Assembly: GCA_015063485.1 (NCBI GenBank)
Contig: SVUA01000008.1
Span: 1 to 61,778 of the forward strand
Reading direction: 5' to 3'
Length of the DNA: 61,778 nt
Origin: Oscillospiraceae bacterium
GTDB taxonomy: Bacteria; Bacillota; Clostridia; Oscillospirales; CAG-272
Both the position numbers and the translations under genes were made by a program. Each line of letters opens with the position of its first letter. The stretch's first letter is position 1. A model generated the notes under the pieces. It was not told where the DNA came from. It did no database searches and was given only the letters and a program-made list of their open reading frames with translations. Positions 26,771 through 36,887 of this stretch are shown here, one piece after another.

Positions 26771-26814
26771 ATTAAGGATATTGTATTGACACATAGCTTG
26801 CTAAGGAGGCAAAA

Positions 26815-28098
26815 ATGAATTATTTGCAGATGAACAAGGCTGAACTTGAGGCAGAAAAGGCTTCACTTGAGAAGGAATATGCCGAAATAAAGTCGCTTGG
26901 ACTTTCACTCGACCTTTCCCGCGGTAAACCCGGAAAAGCTCAGCTTGATATTATGACCGATATGCTTACCTGCATTTCAAAGGCAGAGGATTGCTTTGCG
27001 GAGAACGGAACGGACTGCCGTAACTACGGAATACTTGACGGTATTCCCGAAGCAAAGAAGCTCTTTTCTGACCTTTTGAATATTCCCGAAAAGAATATAA
27101 TAGTAGGCGGTAACTCGTCGCTTAACCTCATGTACGACTCAGTAGCCCGCGCTATGCTTTATGGCGTTGTCGGAGGGACGCGTCCTTGGGGCAAGGAGGA
27201 TAAGATAAAGTTTATCTGTCCCGCACCCGGATACGACCGCCATTTCGCTATCTGCGAGTCTCTCGGCATCGAAATGATACCCGTTGAGATATCCTCGTAC
27301 GGACCCGATATGGATACAGTTGAAAAGCTTGTTGCCTCCGACGCGTCCATCAAGGGTATGTGGTGCTGCCCGAAGTACTCTAATCCCGACGGATTTACCT
27401 ATTCGGACGATGCCGTACGCCGTCTTGCTTCGATGAAGACCGCCGCGCCCGATTTCCGTATATTCTGGGATAACGCGTACGCTGTACATGAGCTTTACGC
27501 TGAGGGCGGAGACGTTCTTCTCGATATATTTGAGGAGTGCCGTAAGAGTGGCAACGAGGACAGAGTATTCTGTTTTGCTTCTACGTCAAAGATCTCGTTC
27601 CCAGGCGCAGGCGTTGCTATAATGGCGGCATCGGAGAATAACCTTGCACAGATAAAGCCTATCATGGGAATTCAGACCATCGGTCACGATAAGATAAACC
27701 AAATACGTCACGTGAAATATTACGGCAACGCAGAGAATATCCACAAGCATATGTTAAAGCTTGCCGAGGTCATTCGTCCGAAGTTCGAGATAGTTGAACG
27801 AATCCTTTCGTCGTCTCTCGCTGACACGGGTGTCGCAAAGTGGAACGCTCCCAAGGGCGGATATTTTGTAAGCCTTTATACCATGGACGGTTGCGCAAAG
27901 AGAGCTTACACGCTTTGCAGTGAGGCTGGCGTGGTTCTTACAAAGGTGGGCGCTACCTATCCTTACGGAAAAGACCCTCACGACAGCAATATCCGTATAG
28001 CTCCGACCTTCCCCTCAAACGAGGATCTTGAAAAGGCGATGAAGGTGCTCGTAGTTTGCGTAAGACTCGCGGCTGTCGAAAAATTGCTTCAAAAATAA
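26815..28098 (+). CDS. PLP-dependent aminotransferase, MocR-like aminotransferase family
   Basis: 427 residues, fold type [15 protein letters not shown] (~38-51), [13 protein letters not shown] (~97-109) and the likely PLP-lysine segment [18 protein letters not shown] (~258-275) mark the family of aspartate/alanine-like aminotransferases without a DNA-binding domain. The reaction is transfer of an amino group between an amino acid and a 2-oxo acid via PLP; aspartate is the likely donor, but this is inferred from family members. It has its own promoter and a terminator 4 nt after its stop. Confidence 0.82.
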   Translation: MNYLQMNKAELEAEKASLEKEYAEIKSLGLSLDLSRGKPGKAQLDIMTDMLTCISKAEDCFAENGTDCRNYGILDGIPEAKKLFSDLLNIPEKNIIVGGNSSLNLMYDSVARAMLYGVVGGTRPWGKEDKIKFICPAPGYDRHFAICESLGIEMIPVEISSYGPDMDTVEKLVASDASIKGMWCCPKYSNPDGFTYSDDAVRRLASMKTAAPDFRIFWDNAYAVHELYAEGGDVLLDIFEECRKSGNEDRVFCFASTSKISFPGAGVAIMAASENNLAQIKPIMGIQTIGHDKINQIRHVKYYGNAENIHKHMLKLAEVIRPKFEIVERILSSSLADTGVAKWNAPKGGYFVSLYTMDGCAKRAYTLCSEAGVVLTKVGATYPYGKDPHDSNIRIAPTFPSNEDLEKAMKVLVVCVRLAAVEKLLQK

Positions 28099-28101
28099 TT
28101 C

Positions 28102-28130
28102 AAAGGCTTCCGTTTTGGAAGCCTTTTTGA
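28102..28130 (+). terminator. Terminator of the aminotransferase gene
   Basis: AAAGGCTTCC-GTTTT-GGAAGCCTTT with a T-tail (28102-28127). The following gene starts only 20 nt later, so it probably depends on readthrough or on an internal promoter. Confidence 0.85.
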
Positions 28131-28145
28131 ATAACGGAGATACAA

Positions 28146-29111
28146 ATGAAAAAAACACAAAGAAGTGAAAATCCGTACGAATATACGGACACTAACAAGA
28201 GATATTATACTTATGACTATTATCTTCGCAAGACCTTTGGAGAAAAGGTGGCAAAGATACCTCTTGACGCGGGATTTACTTGCCCGAACATTGACGGCAG
28301 ATGCTCTGTGGGCGGTTGCATATATTGCTCGGGCAGAGGAAGCGGAGATTTTGCCGAAAGTCCGCTTTTGCCAATAGAGGAGCAATACCGTATCACTCGC
28401 GAAAAACTTTCGTCAAAGTGGAATACGGGGAAGTGTATTCCTTATTTTCAAGCGCACACTAACACTTACGCGCCGATAGAAAGACTTCGCGACCTTTTCG
28501 AACGAGCCATGGCTCTTGACGGCGCGGTAGGTCTTAATATCGCCACGCGCGCCGACTGTTTGCCGAAAGATGTGTGCGAATATCTTGCCGACATAGCGGA
28601 GCGTACCGCTCTTACCGTCGAGCTTGGACTTCAAACGGCGAACGACAATATTGCAAAGAAAATAAACCGAGGACACAGCTTTTCGGATTTTCTTGACGGG
28701 TATATTCGTTTAAGAGAGGCGTCGAGAAAAATAAATATCTGTGTGCATATCATTTTCGGACTTCCCGCCGAGGACAGAGAAATGATGCTTGATACCGTAA
28801 GAAAGGTTGCGGCTCTTCGTCCCGACCAAGTAAAGATACATCTTTTGCACGTTTTACGCGGAACGAAGATGGCAGAGCTTTACGAGAGCGGGGAATACGA
28901 GCCTCTCGAAAAAGAGGAATACGTTGCCTTGGTAGCCGACGCAATAGAGCTTTTGCCGCCCGATACGGTCGTAGCGAGAGTTACGGGAGACGGCATGGCG
29001 GAAGAGCTTTTAGCTCCCGAATGGAGCAAGAAAAAGGTGTCGGTGATAAATGATATAGACAAAATTCTGTATCAAAGGAATAGTTGGCAAGGGAAATTTT
29101 ATCAAAAATAG
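28146..29111 (+). CDS. Radical SAM protein, YhcC/TIGR01212-like
   Basis: 321 residues. The N-terminal FTCPNIDGRCSVGGCIYCSGRGSGD (~43-67) carries the radical SAM cysteines that bind the 4Fe-4S cluster. YFQAHTNTYAP, ELGLQTANDNIAKKINRGHSF and HIIFGLPAEDREMM are typical of this uncharacterised family. It should cleave SAM to a 5'-deoxyadenosyl radical; the substrate is unknown. It follows the aminotransferase terminator closely. Confidence 0.85.
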   Translation: MKKTQRSENPYEYTDTNKRYYTYDYYLRKTFGEKVAKIPLDAGFTCPNIDGRCSVGGCIYCSGRGSGDFAESPLLPIEEQYRITREKLSSKWNTGKCIPYFQAHTNTYAPIERLRDLFERAMALDGAVGLNIATRADCLPKDVCEYLADIAERTALTVELGLQTANDNIAKKINRGHSFSDFLDGYIRLREASRKINICVHIIFGLPAEDREMMLDTVRKVAALRPDQVKIHLLHVLRGTKMAELYESGEYEPLEKEEYVALVADAIELLPPDTVVARVTGDGMAEELLAPEWSKKKVSVINDIDKILYQRNSWQGKFYQK

Positions 29112-29141
29112 ACTTTTTGTGAATATTTTAGCAGTTTTATA

Positions 29142-29170
29142 TTGACGGAAAGCCTATTTTTTGGTATAAT
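29142..29170 (+). promoter_or_regulatory. Promoter of the P-type ATPase gene
   Basis: TTGACG (29142-29147) and TATAAT (29165-29170), 17-nt spacer. The leader to ATG 29249 is about 70 nt and ends with TTTAGGAGGAA. Confidence 0.85.
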
Positions 29171-29248
29171 ATATCCGTATGTTTTTTGCGGTTATAAAGT
29201 TGGAACTTAAAAAACCGTAAATACATTTTTTTTAGGAGGAATTTCAAT

Positions 29249-31906
29249 ATGAAATTCTATTGTGAAGACAAGGAAGTTGTCTTACAAGAGCTGAATAGCT
29301 CAACTGAAGGTCTTTCTTCTGACGAAGCTGCGCGAAGACTGGAACAGAATGGTAAGAATGCGCTTGCGGCGGCAAAGCCGAAATCTTTGATAAGAAGATT
29401 TTTCGAACAGCTTGCCGACCCGATGACTATCATTCTTCTCGTTGCGGCTGCTGTGAGCGGAGGACTTGCCGTTTATGAATCTATCATGCATCCCGGAGAG
29501 GGAGAGGGATTCACCGACGTTATCATCATTCTTGCGGTCGTTCTTATAAACGCTGTTCTTGGCGTTTATCAGGAAAGTAAGGCAGAAAAAGCTATTGAAG
29601 CCCTGCAAGAGATGTCGGCGGCTACTTCAAAGGTGTTGCGTGACGGAAAGATACAGGTCATTCACAGTGAAGACCTCGTTGTCGGCGACATTATTATTCT
29701 CGAGGCAGGAGATTCCGTTCCCGCAGACGCGCGTATCCTTGAAAACGCAAGTATGAAGGTCGAGGAAGCGGCTCTTACGGGTGAATCCGTTCCCGTAACC
29801 AAGTTTATCGACGTTATAATGCTTCGCGATGGGGAAAAGGACGTTCCTCTCGGAGACCGTAAGAATATGCTTTATATGGGCAGTACGGTCGTTTACGGAA
29901 GAGGTACTGCCGTTGTTACCGCTACGGGTATGGATACCGAAATGGGTAAGATAGCTGACGCACTCAGCAAGGCTGAAGAGGGAGAAACTCCGCTTCAGAT
30001 CAAGCTTCATCAGTTGTCAAAGATACTTACGTGGCTCGTAATCGGCATATGCGTTATAGTATTTGGCGTTCAGCTTATAAGACACGGCTCGTTTGACTTC
30101 GAGTTTGCGCTTGACGCATTCATGATAGCAATATCACTTGCGGTCGCGGCTATCCCCGAGGGACTTGCGGCAGTCGTTACCGTCGTTCTTTCTATCGGCG
30201 TTACCAATATGTCGAAGCGTAACGCGATAATCCGCCGCTTGACCGCAGTCGAAACTCTTGGTTGTGCGCAGATAATCTGCTCGGATAAGACAGGAACTCT
30301 TACCCAGAACAAGATGACCGTCGTTGACAGCTTTACGGGTGACGAGGTGTACCTCGCTTCCGCTATGGCTCTTTGCTGTGATGCGGAGATCGATACCGAC
30401 GGAAACGTTACGGGTGAGCCTACCGAGGCGGCTCTCGTTGCTTGGGCAAACAAGCTTGGATATCCGAAGTACGATCTTAAAGCAAAATTCGCCCGTTCGG
30501 GAGAAGCTCCCTTTGATTCGGGCAGAAAGATGATGTCGACCGTTCATATCCGTGAGAACGACTACGTTCAGTACACGAAGGGTGCGCCCGACGTTATTAT
30601 AGGAAAATGTACTCATTATCTTGCCGACGGTAAGGTAATGCCCATGACAGAGGAATACAAGGCAGAGATACTCGCGGCAAACAAGGCTATGGCAGACAGA
30701 GCGCTCCGTGTACTTGCTTGCGCGGAACGCGTTTGGACGACCGCTCCCGACAACTATGAGCCCGAGTTCCTTGAGACAGACCTTTGCTTTGTGGGTCTTT
30801 GCGGAATGATAGACCCCGTTCGTCCTGAGGTCAAGGACGCAATAGTAGAGTGCCGCAGCGCAGGTATTCGTCCCGTTATGATAACGGGCGACCATATAGA
30901 TACCGCAGTCGCTATTGCTAAGGAGCTTGGCATTATCGGAGAGGGTCAATGCGCAATAACAGGCGCTCAGCTCAACGAAATGGACGATGCTGAATTTGAA
31001 TCGAAGTTTATGGATATAAGCGTTTACGCTCGTGTTCAGCCCGAGCATAAGACGCGTATCGTCAACGCTTGGAGAAAAGCGGGATATGTTACCGCTATGA
31101 CAGGTGACGGTGTAAACGACGCTCCTTCTATTAAGAGCGCGGATATCGGAGTTGGTATGGGTATCACGGGTACTGACGTAACGAAGAACGTTGCGGACAT
31201 GGTACTTGCGGACGATAACTTCGCTACTATCGTAGGAGCTGTCGAAGAGGGAAGACGTATTTACGATAATATTCGTAAGGCTATTCAGTTCCTTCTCGGA
31301 TCTAACCTCAGTGAAGTTCTTTGTATCTTCTTTGCAACCCTTATCGGATTTACTATCCTTGAGCCCGTTCACTTGCTTTGGATAAACCTCGTTACAGACT
31401 GTCTGCCCGCTATCGCTCTCGGTATGGAAAAGGCAGAGCCTAATATAATGAAGAGAAAGCCTCGCTCCGCGAAGGCAGGTATCTTCTCTGACGGACTTGG
31501 CGTAAACGTTGCTTATCAGGGTGTGCTTGTAACTCTTCTCGTTCTCTTCTCTTACTTCGTAGGACACTATATAGAGTTTGCTTCTTGGGTACCCGGTAAT
31601 AGTGAGCACGGTATGACAATGGCGTTCCTCACGCTTTCGATGGCAGAGATATTCCACAGCTTGAATATGCGTTCGGTTCGCGGAAGTATATTCGCATTGC
31701 GTTCTACCAACAACGTACTCTTCCTTGCGGCAGGCGGATCACTCGTTCTTACAACTCTTGTATGCGAGATCCCGTTCCTTGCAAATGCGTTTGGATTTGC
31801 TCCCGTAGGACTTGCTGAGTACGGTATCGCAATCGGTCTTGGTGTTCTCGTTATCCCTGTGGTTGAGCTTGTAAAGCTTATCCAGAGAAAGATAGCTAAG
31901 GACTGA
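29249..31906 (+). CDS. Calcium-transporting P-type ATPase (P2 type)
   Basis: 885 residues, about ten membrane segments. The phosphorylation site CSDKTGTLTQNKM (Asp ~348), the actuator TGESVPV, the nucleotide-binding KGAPDV and the hinge TGDGVNDAPSIKSADIGVGMG are present. The membrane motifs VAAIPEGLAA (segment 4) and a segment 6 with LWINLVTDCLPA fit SERCA/PMCA-like calcium pumps. It uses ATP to export Ca2+ (perhaps Mn2+) from the cytoplasm. Monocistronic: its own promoter and a very strong terminator. The ion is inferred from the family. Confidence 0.9.
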   Translation: MKFYCEDKEVVLQELNSSTEGLSSDEAARRLEQNGKNALAAAKPKSLIRRFFEQLADPMTIILLVAAAVSGGLAVYESIMHPGEGEGFTDVIIILAVVLINAVLGVYQESKAEKAIEALQEMSAATSKVLRDGKIQVIHSEDLVVGDIIILEAGDSVPADARILENASMKVEEAALTGESVPVTKFIDVIMLRDGEKDVPLGDRKNMLYMGSTVVYGRGTAVVTATGMDTEMGKIADALSKAEEGETPLQIKLHQLSKILTWLVIGICVIVFGVQLIRHGSFDFEFALDAFMIAISLAVAAIPEGLAAVVTVVLSIGVTNMSKRNAIIRRLTAVETLGCAQIICSDKTGTLTQNKMTVVDSFTGDEVYLASAMALCCDAEIDTDGNVTGEPTEAALVAWANKLGYPKYDLKAKFARSGEAPFDSGRKMMSTVHIRENDYVQYTKGAPDVIIGKCTHYLADGKVMPMTEEYKAEILAANKAMADRALRVLACAERVWTTAPDNYEPEFLETDLCFVGLCGMIDPVRPEVKDAIVECRSAGIRPVMITGDHIDTAVAIAKELGIIGEGQCAITGAQLNEMDDAEFESKFMDISVYARVQPEHKTRIVNAWRKAGYVTAMTGDGVNDAPSIKSADIGVGMGITGTDVTKNVADMVLADDNFATIVGAVEEGRRIYDNIRKAIQFLLGSNLSEVLCIFFATLIGFTILEPVHLLWINLVTDCLPAIALGMEKAEPNIMKRKPRSAKAGIFSDGLGVNVAYQGVLVTLLVLFSYFVGHYIEFASWVPGNSEHGMTMAFLTLSMAEIFHSLNMRSVRGSIFALRSTNNVLFLAAGGSLVLTTLVCEIPFLANAFGFAPVGLAEYGIAIGLGVLVIPVVELVKLIQRKIAKD

Positions 31907-31920
31907 TTAAGATTATAAAA

Positions 31921-31966
31921 CACAAAAGGACCTCGGAGCGAAAGCTCCGAGGTCCTTTTGTGTTTT
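31921..31966 (+). terminator. Terminator of the P-type ATPase gene
   Basis: A 19-bp perfect stem (31921-31939 with 31944-31962) closed by a GAAA tetraloop and followed by TTTT. Being symmetrical with terminal A and T runs, it could also block readthrough from the converging rpsT side. Confidence 0.95.
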
Positions 31967-31972
31967 GCGGCC

Positions 31973-32014
31973 AAAAGTAAAACCGCTCTGCGCGGTGAGA
32001 AACGCAGGGCGGTT
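31973..32014 (-). terminator. Terminator of rpsT
   Basis: On the minus strand AACCGCCCTGCG pairs with CGCAGAGCGGTT (one mismatch), followed by TTACTTTT. Confidence 0.8.
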
Positions 32015-32020
32015 AAACAA

Positions 32021-32281
32021 TTACATATTGTTGAGTGCTTTTGTGAACTGGCTCTTCTTGTGAGCAGCAGCGTTCTTGTGGATGATTCCGCGAGCAGCAG
32101 CCTGGTCGATCTTCTTAACAGCCTGCTTGTAGGTCTCCTGTGCAAGAGCGGTGTCACCAGCAGCGAGAGCAGCCTGATACTTCTTGATATCGGTCTTGAG
32201 CTGGGTACGGAACATTTTGTTCTGAAGAGTCTTCGTTTTGGTTACGATAACACGCTTCTTTGCGCTTTTAATGTTAGGCAT
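32021..32281 (-). CDS. rpsT: Ribosomal protein S20
   Basis: 86 residues, lysine-rich and helical, the normal S20 size. MPNIKSAKKRVIVTKTKT at the start and RGIIHKNAAAHKKSQF near the end are family signatures. It binds 16S rRNA early in 30S assembly. A perfect ribosome site (ACGGAGGTG) lies upstream. The gene is monocistronic, with its own promoter about 100 nt upstream and a leader of ~90 nt, as is common where S20 is autoregulated. Confidence 0.96.
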   Translation of the reverse strand: MPNIKSAKKRVIVTKTKTLQNKMFRTQLKTDIKKYQAALAAGDTALAQETYKQAVKKIDQAAARGIIHKNAAAHKKSQFTKALNNM

Positions 32282-32377
32282 TGATTTTCACCTCCGTTAA
32301 AAATTATATAATAATGATATAAAGTTGAACGGTGCGCATGAGAGGGTACGCTACCGAGTTCATCCATACATTTATAT

Positions 32378-32406
32378 ATGATACCATACTTTCAAATATT
32401 TTGCAA
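32378..32406 (-). promoter_or_regulatory. Promoter of rpsT
   Basis: Minus strand: TTGCAA (32406-32401) and TATCAT (32383-32378) with a 17-nt spacer, the same boxes as the ftsZ2 promoter. Confidence 0.7.
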
Positions 32407-32487
32407 TACCTTTTTGAAAAAAAGTTTAAATAAAATGAAATATTTTTAATTTTTGATTAAAACCATTTTTTTATACGAGTTAAAAAC

Positions 32488-32612
32488 TTCAAATTTTGAT
32501 TTGTCGGTTGGTCGTTTCTGTAGGGGAGCATTCCATGTCTCTCGAAATAACGGGCGGATATTGAATCCGCCACTACGGGTTTGTGTAAACACCCACCGAT
32601 AAACCGCAATTT
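32488..32612 (-). repeat. Dispersed TIR element, copy 6 (125 bp, short interior)
   Basis: In reverse orientation it begins TTCAAATTTTGATTTGTCGG and ends CCGATAAACCGCAATTT. The short interior holds TGTAGGGGAGCATTCC and a GGGCGGATATTGAATCCGCC hairpin, unlike the other copies. It lies in the 694-nt divergent gap between rpsT and rpoB, which otherwise holds the two promoters and AT-rich DNA (32613-32797) without a recognisable signal. Confidence 0.75.
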
Positions 32613-32797
32613 AGTTAAAAATTGCCTTTTTTTATGATTGTTTTTATTCAAAAAATGCTTTAAAAGGCAAAAGTTACTAAAATGTAAATCTTTTATCAAA
32701 TATTGTAATGTTTTTGTAACATTTTTGTAAATTATAAAATTTGAAAAAATATTTTGAAAAAAACGCCTCCTTTTTGAAGAAAAAATTGAAAAAACTC

Positions 32798-32826
32798 TTG
32801 ACAACTCTTGACAAACGTGCTATAAT
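32798..32826 (+). promoter_or_regulatory. Consensus promoter of rpoBC
   Basis: TTGACA (32798-32803), a 17-nt spacer and TATAAT (32821-32826): a perfect sigma-A promoter. The decamer ACTCTTGACA is duplicated in tandem (32794-32803, 32804-32813), so a second TTGACA falls inside the spacer. An A-rich tract lies upstream. The leader to rpoB is about 140 nt. Confidence 0.93.
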
Positions 32827-32975
32827 TGTAAACTGCATTATAATTGCTTATTATGCCCATTTTGATTCGAACTGAAAAAACGTTTCGATATTTATTTATA
32901 TATATCAAGTCGCCATCAGGTCGCAAAAAGGGCAAATAAGAGACTTTTATTACTTTGAATGGAGTGAGTAAATTA

Positions 32976-35900
32976 ATGGTCAATGTAAAAGAACAGAAGC
33001 AGGGTAAGACAACAAGAATGAGTTTTTCGAAGTCGTCGTTCCCGTGCGAACTTCCCAATCTCGTAGAGGTACAGACTAAATCTTTCAAGTGGTTCCTTGA
33101 AGAAGGTCTTATGGAGGTTCTTCGCGATGTATCCCCCATCACCGACCACTCGGAAAAGCTCGTTATCGAATTCGTATCGTATTCGATCGACCAGAAGCCG
33201 AAATATACGGTCGAGGAGTGCAAGGAAAGAGACGCAAACTACGCAGCGCCCCTTAAGGTCAACGTACGTCTTACGAACAGAGAAACCGGAGAAGTAAAGC
33301 AGACCGACATTTTTATGGGCGATTTCCCGATCATGACAGAGACGGGTACGTTCGTTATCAACGGAGCAGAGCGTGTTATCGTTTCGCAGATAATCCGTTC
33401 TCCCGGAATGTACTACGACGATCCTATCGATAAGGTGGGCAAAAAGACATACAACGCAACTGTAATTCCTTACAGAGGCGCATGGCTTGAATACGAGGTA
33501 GATTCAAACGGCGTAATGTATGCGCGTATCGACAAGAACCGCAAGATACCGCTTACCATGTTTATTCGCGCGCTTGGAGATTTTGTTTCCCGTGAAGAGA
33601 TATATGAGCTTTTCGGAGACGAGGAAGCGCTTACTCTGACCTTTGACAAGGACGAGAGTGAAATACTCGCGGGTGATTTCTCTACGTTCGGCGATGAGGC
33701 TCTCAAGGAGATATACAAGAAGCTCCGTCCCGGTGAGCCCGCGGAGGTAAACGCTGCAAAGACGCTTCTTAATAATTATTTCTTTGACCCTAAGCGTTAC
33801 GATATCGCTCAGGTCGGACGTTATAAGTTCGATAAGAAGCTCGCTATCCACAGCCGTATCCGCGGACACGTTCTCGCAGAGGACGCGGTAAGCGTTCTTA
33901 CGGGCGAGGTCCTCTTCGAAAGGGGAACTGTGCTCACAAACGAGATGGCTCACAAAATAGAGGATGCGGGTATCAATTCCGTAAAGATCACTCTTGATAA
34001 TGGAAATGTTGTAAAGGTATTTTCCAACAACACCATTCGCCCCGAGTGCGTACTTGGCTACGACCTTGAGGATTGCGGCATAAAGGAGAAGGTAAGAACC
34101 GACGTTCTTCTTGAGATCGCAGAACAGTCCGAGGGCGATGTAGACGCGCTCAAGGCTCTCGTTAAGGAGAGAATGGCAGACCTTTGTCCCAAGTGTCTGA
34201 CAAAGGACGACGTATACGCTTCCATCAACTACATTCTCAACCTTACCCACGGAATCGGAAGAATAGACGACATCGACCACCTTGGCAACCGTCGTATCCG
34301 TTCTGTCGGTGAGCAGCTTCAGAATCAGCTCCGCAGCGGATTCGTGAGAATGGATAAGATCATCAAGGAGCGTATGACTATTCAGGATAACGAAAAGCTC
34401 ACTCCCGGTGCGCTTATCAATATCAAGCCCGTGACTACCGCTATCCGCGAGTTCTTCGGATCTTCGCAGCTGTCGCAGTTCATGGACCAGAACAACCCGC
34501 TCGCAGAGCTTACGCACAAGCGCCGTCTGTCCGCACTCGGACCCGGAGGACTTTCGCGTGAGCGCGCTTCCTTTGACGTCCGTGACGTTCACTACACCCA
34601 CTACGGAAGAATGTGTCCCATCGAGACGCCTGAAGGTCCTAACATCGGTCTTATCTCCTATCTGACAACGTACGCGCGTATCAACGACTACGGCTTTATC
34701 GAAGCTCCTTTCCGCAAAGTCGACAAGGAGACGGGAGCCGTTACCGATGAAGTCGAGTACATGACGGCAGACAGAGAGGATAACTTCGTTATCGTTCCCG
34801 CAAACGAGCCTATCGATGAAAACGGAAAGTTTATCAACGATAGAGTTACCGCAAGAGACAAGGGCGAGTTCGTAGAGCGCTCCGCTCACGAGGTCGACTA
34901 CATGGACGTTTCGCCCAAGATGGTCGTGTCTGTTGCAACCGCTATGATACCCTTCCTTGAGAACGACGATAACTCCCGTGCGCTCATGGGATCTAACATG
35001 CAGAAGCAGGCAGTTCCGCTTATGGTCACCGACAGTCCTATCGTTGGTACGGGTATGGAATACAAGGCTGCCGTTGACTCGGGCGTAGTTATCGTAGCTA
35101 ACAACAACGGTGTCGTTGACAAGGTGGACGCAACCAAGATCGTTATCGCTTGCGACGACGGACATAAGGATGTTTATGAGCTTATCAAGTTCAAGAAGAC
35201 CAACCAGGGTACTTGCTTCAATCAGCGTCCTATCGTTGTACAGGGTGAGATCGTTGAGAAGGGTCAGGTAATTGCCGACGGTCCCGCTACTGATATGGGT
35301 GAGATATCTCTCGGTAAGAACGCTCTTATAGGCTTTATGACTTGGGAAGGCTACAACTACGAGGACGCAGTTCTTTTGAATGAAAGACTCGTAAGAGATG
35401 ACGTATATACGTCTCTCCATATTGAAGAATATACACATGAAGCAAGAGATACCAAGCTCGGACCGGAGGAGATCACTCGCGAGATCCCCAACGTCGGAGA
35501 AGATGCGCTTAAGGATCTTAATACCGAGGGTATCGTTAAGAAGGGTACTGAGGTAAGAGCGGGAGATATTCTCGTAGGTAAGATCACTCCTAAGGGAGAG
35601 ACCGAGCTTACCGCAGAGGAAAGACTGCTCCGCGCTATCTTCGGAGAAAAGGCAAGAGAGGTAAGAGATACCTCGTTGCGTTTGCCTCACGGAGAATCGG
35701 GTATCGTTGTTGACGTTAAGGTGTTCTCTCATGATCACAACGACGATCTTCCCGCAGGCGTTAATAAGGTAGTCCGCGTTTATATCGCGCAGAAGAGAAA
35801 GATCTCTGTGGGCGATAAGATGGCAGGACGCCACGGAAACAAGGGTGTCGTTTCTCGCATCCTTCCTCCCGAGGATATGCCGTTCCTTGCAGACGGAACT

Positions 35901-36872
35901 CCTCTTGATATCGTTTTGAACCCTCTGGGCGTTCCTTCCCGAATGAATATCGGTCAGGTGCTTGAGGTACACTTGGGTATCGCCGCAAGAAAGCTCGGTT
36001 GGAAGATAATGACTCCCGTATTTGACGGAGCTAACGAGCGCGATATCGTTGAATGTCTGCGTATGGCTGGCAACTGCCGCACTATCCGCAGAGGTGAGAA
36101 CGTAGACGGAAAGCCTCTCTTTATCGAGACTGTCGATGAGGAAGGCAAAAAGGATCTCGTTGCTATCACAGACGAGCAGCGTAACGATCCTGAAGAGATG
36201 GCAAGACTTATGGAAAGCGGAGCTTTGAGAGTTATCGACGGTAAGACCACTCTGTACGACGGACGTACGGGTGAGCCCTTCGATAACCCCGTAACCGTAG
36301 GTATCATGTATTATCTCAAGCTTCACCACTTGGTAGACGATAAGATCCACGCGCGTTCCAACGGTCCGTACTCCATCGTAACGCAGCAGCCTCTCGGCGG
36401 TAAAGCCCAGTTCGGCGGACAGCGTTTCGGAGAAATGGAGGTTTGGGCACTTGAGGCATACGGTGCGGCTTATACCCTTCAGGAGATACTCACGGTCAAG
36501 TCCGACGATATCAACGGACGCCGCAGAGCTTATGAGGCTATCATCAAGGGTCAGAACATTCCTTCACCGGGTGTTCCCGAGTCCTTCAAGGTGCTTGTTA
36601 AGGAGCTTCAGTCTCTCGGACTTGATATCCGCACTCTTGATAAGAATGGCGAGGAGATCCAGCTCTCAAGCATTTGCAACGACGATGATGACGTAGTACC
36701 TTACACCAACAGAGCAGAAGCTGCGCTGATCGACGATGCTACCGATAATACCGTTGAGACCGATGATATGGACGAATCTTATATCATCGAGGATGCTGAC
36801 GATCTTATCGCGGCTATGGATGAAGAAGACGAATTCGATATGTTCGGCGATAACGTCGACGATAATAATTGA
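32976..36872 (+). CDS. rpoB: RNA polymerase beta subunit
   Basis: 1298 residues. Typical blocks include [13 protein letters not shown], the rifampicin region [45 protein letters not shown] and the C-terminal [16 protein letters not shown]. The rifampicin-contact residues look wild type (sensitive). It forms the catalytic core with beta-prime. ATG 32976 follows GGAGTG; an in-frame TTG at 32955 is less likely. The C-terminus carries an extra acidic tail of ~50 residues ([16 protein letters not shown]...). The usual rplKAJL genes are not upstream; rpoB starts its own operon here. Confidence 0.97.
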   Translation: MVNVKEQKQGKTTRMSFSKSSFPCELPNLVEVQTKSFKWFLEEGLMEVLRDVSPITDHSEKLVIEFVSYSIDQKPKYTVEECKERDANYAAPLKVNVRLTNRETGEVKQTDIFMGDFPIMTETGTFVINGAERVIVSQIIRSPGMYYDDPIDKVGKKTYNATVIPYRGAWLEYEVDSNGVMYARIDKNRKIPLTMFIRALGDFVSREEIYELFGDEEALTLTFDKDESEILAGDFSTFGDEALKEIYKKLRPGEPAEVNAAKTLLNNYFFDPKRYDIAQVGRYKFDKKLAIHSRIRGHVLAEDAVSVLTGEVLFERGTVLTNEMAHKIEDAGINSVKITLDNGNVVKVFSNNTIRPECVLGYDLEDCGIKEKVRTDVLLEIAEQSEGDVDALKALVKERMADLCPKCLTKDDVYASINYILNLTHGIGRIDDIDHLGNRRIRSVGEQLQNQLRSGFVRMDKIIKERMTIQDNEKLTPGALINIKPVTTAIREFFGSSQLSQFMDQNNPLAELTHKRRLSALGPGGLSRERASFDVRDVHYTHYGRMCPIETPEGPNIGLISYLTTYARINDYGFIEAPFRKVDKETGAVTDEVEYMTADREDNFVIVPANEPIDENGKFINDRVTARDKGEFVERSAHEVDYMDVSPKMVVSVATAMIPFLENDDNSRALMGSNMQKQAVPLMVTDSPIVGTGMEYKAAVDSGVVIVANNNGVVDKVDATKIVIACDDGHKDVYELIKFKKTNQGTCFNQRPIVVQGEIVEKGQVIADGPATDMGEISLGKNALIGFMTWEGYNYEDAVLLNERLVRDDVYTSLHIEEYTHEARDTKLGPEEITREIPNVGEDALKDLNTEGIVKKGTEVRAGDILVGKITPKGETELTAEERLLRAIFGEKAREVRDTSLRLPHGESGIVVDVKVFSHDHNDDLPAGVNKVVRVYIAQKRKISVGDKMAGRHGNKGVVSRILPPEDMPFLADGTPLDIVLNPLGVPSRMNIGQVLEVHLGIAARKLGWKIMTPVFDGANERDIVECLRMAGNCRTIRRGENVDGKPLFIETVDEEGKKDLVAITDEQRNDPEEMARLMESGALRVIDGKTTLYDGRTGEPFDNPVTVGIMYYLKLHHLVDDKIHARSNGPYSIVTQQPLGGKAQFGGQRFGEMEVWALEAYGAAYTLQEILTVKSDDINGRRRAYEAIIKGQNIPSPGVPESFKVLVKELQSLGLDIRTLDKNGEEIQLSSICNDDDDVVPYTNRAEAALIDDATDNTVETDDMDESYIIEDADDLIAAMDEEDEFDMFGDNVDDNN

Positions 36873-36887
36873 TGAAGGAGAACTGCT

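Noticed and set aside
33504-36350. Very long open frame (948 codons) on the minus strand inside rpoB
   Set aside because: It is a mirror of highly biased codons in rpoB. It has no ribosome site and no recognisable protein pattern. The same applies to long frames opposite rpoC, fusA, pckG and the P-type ATPase gene.
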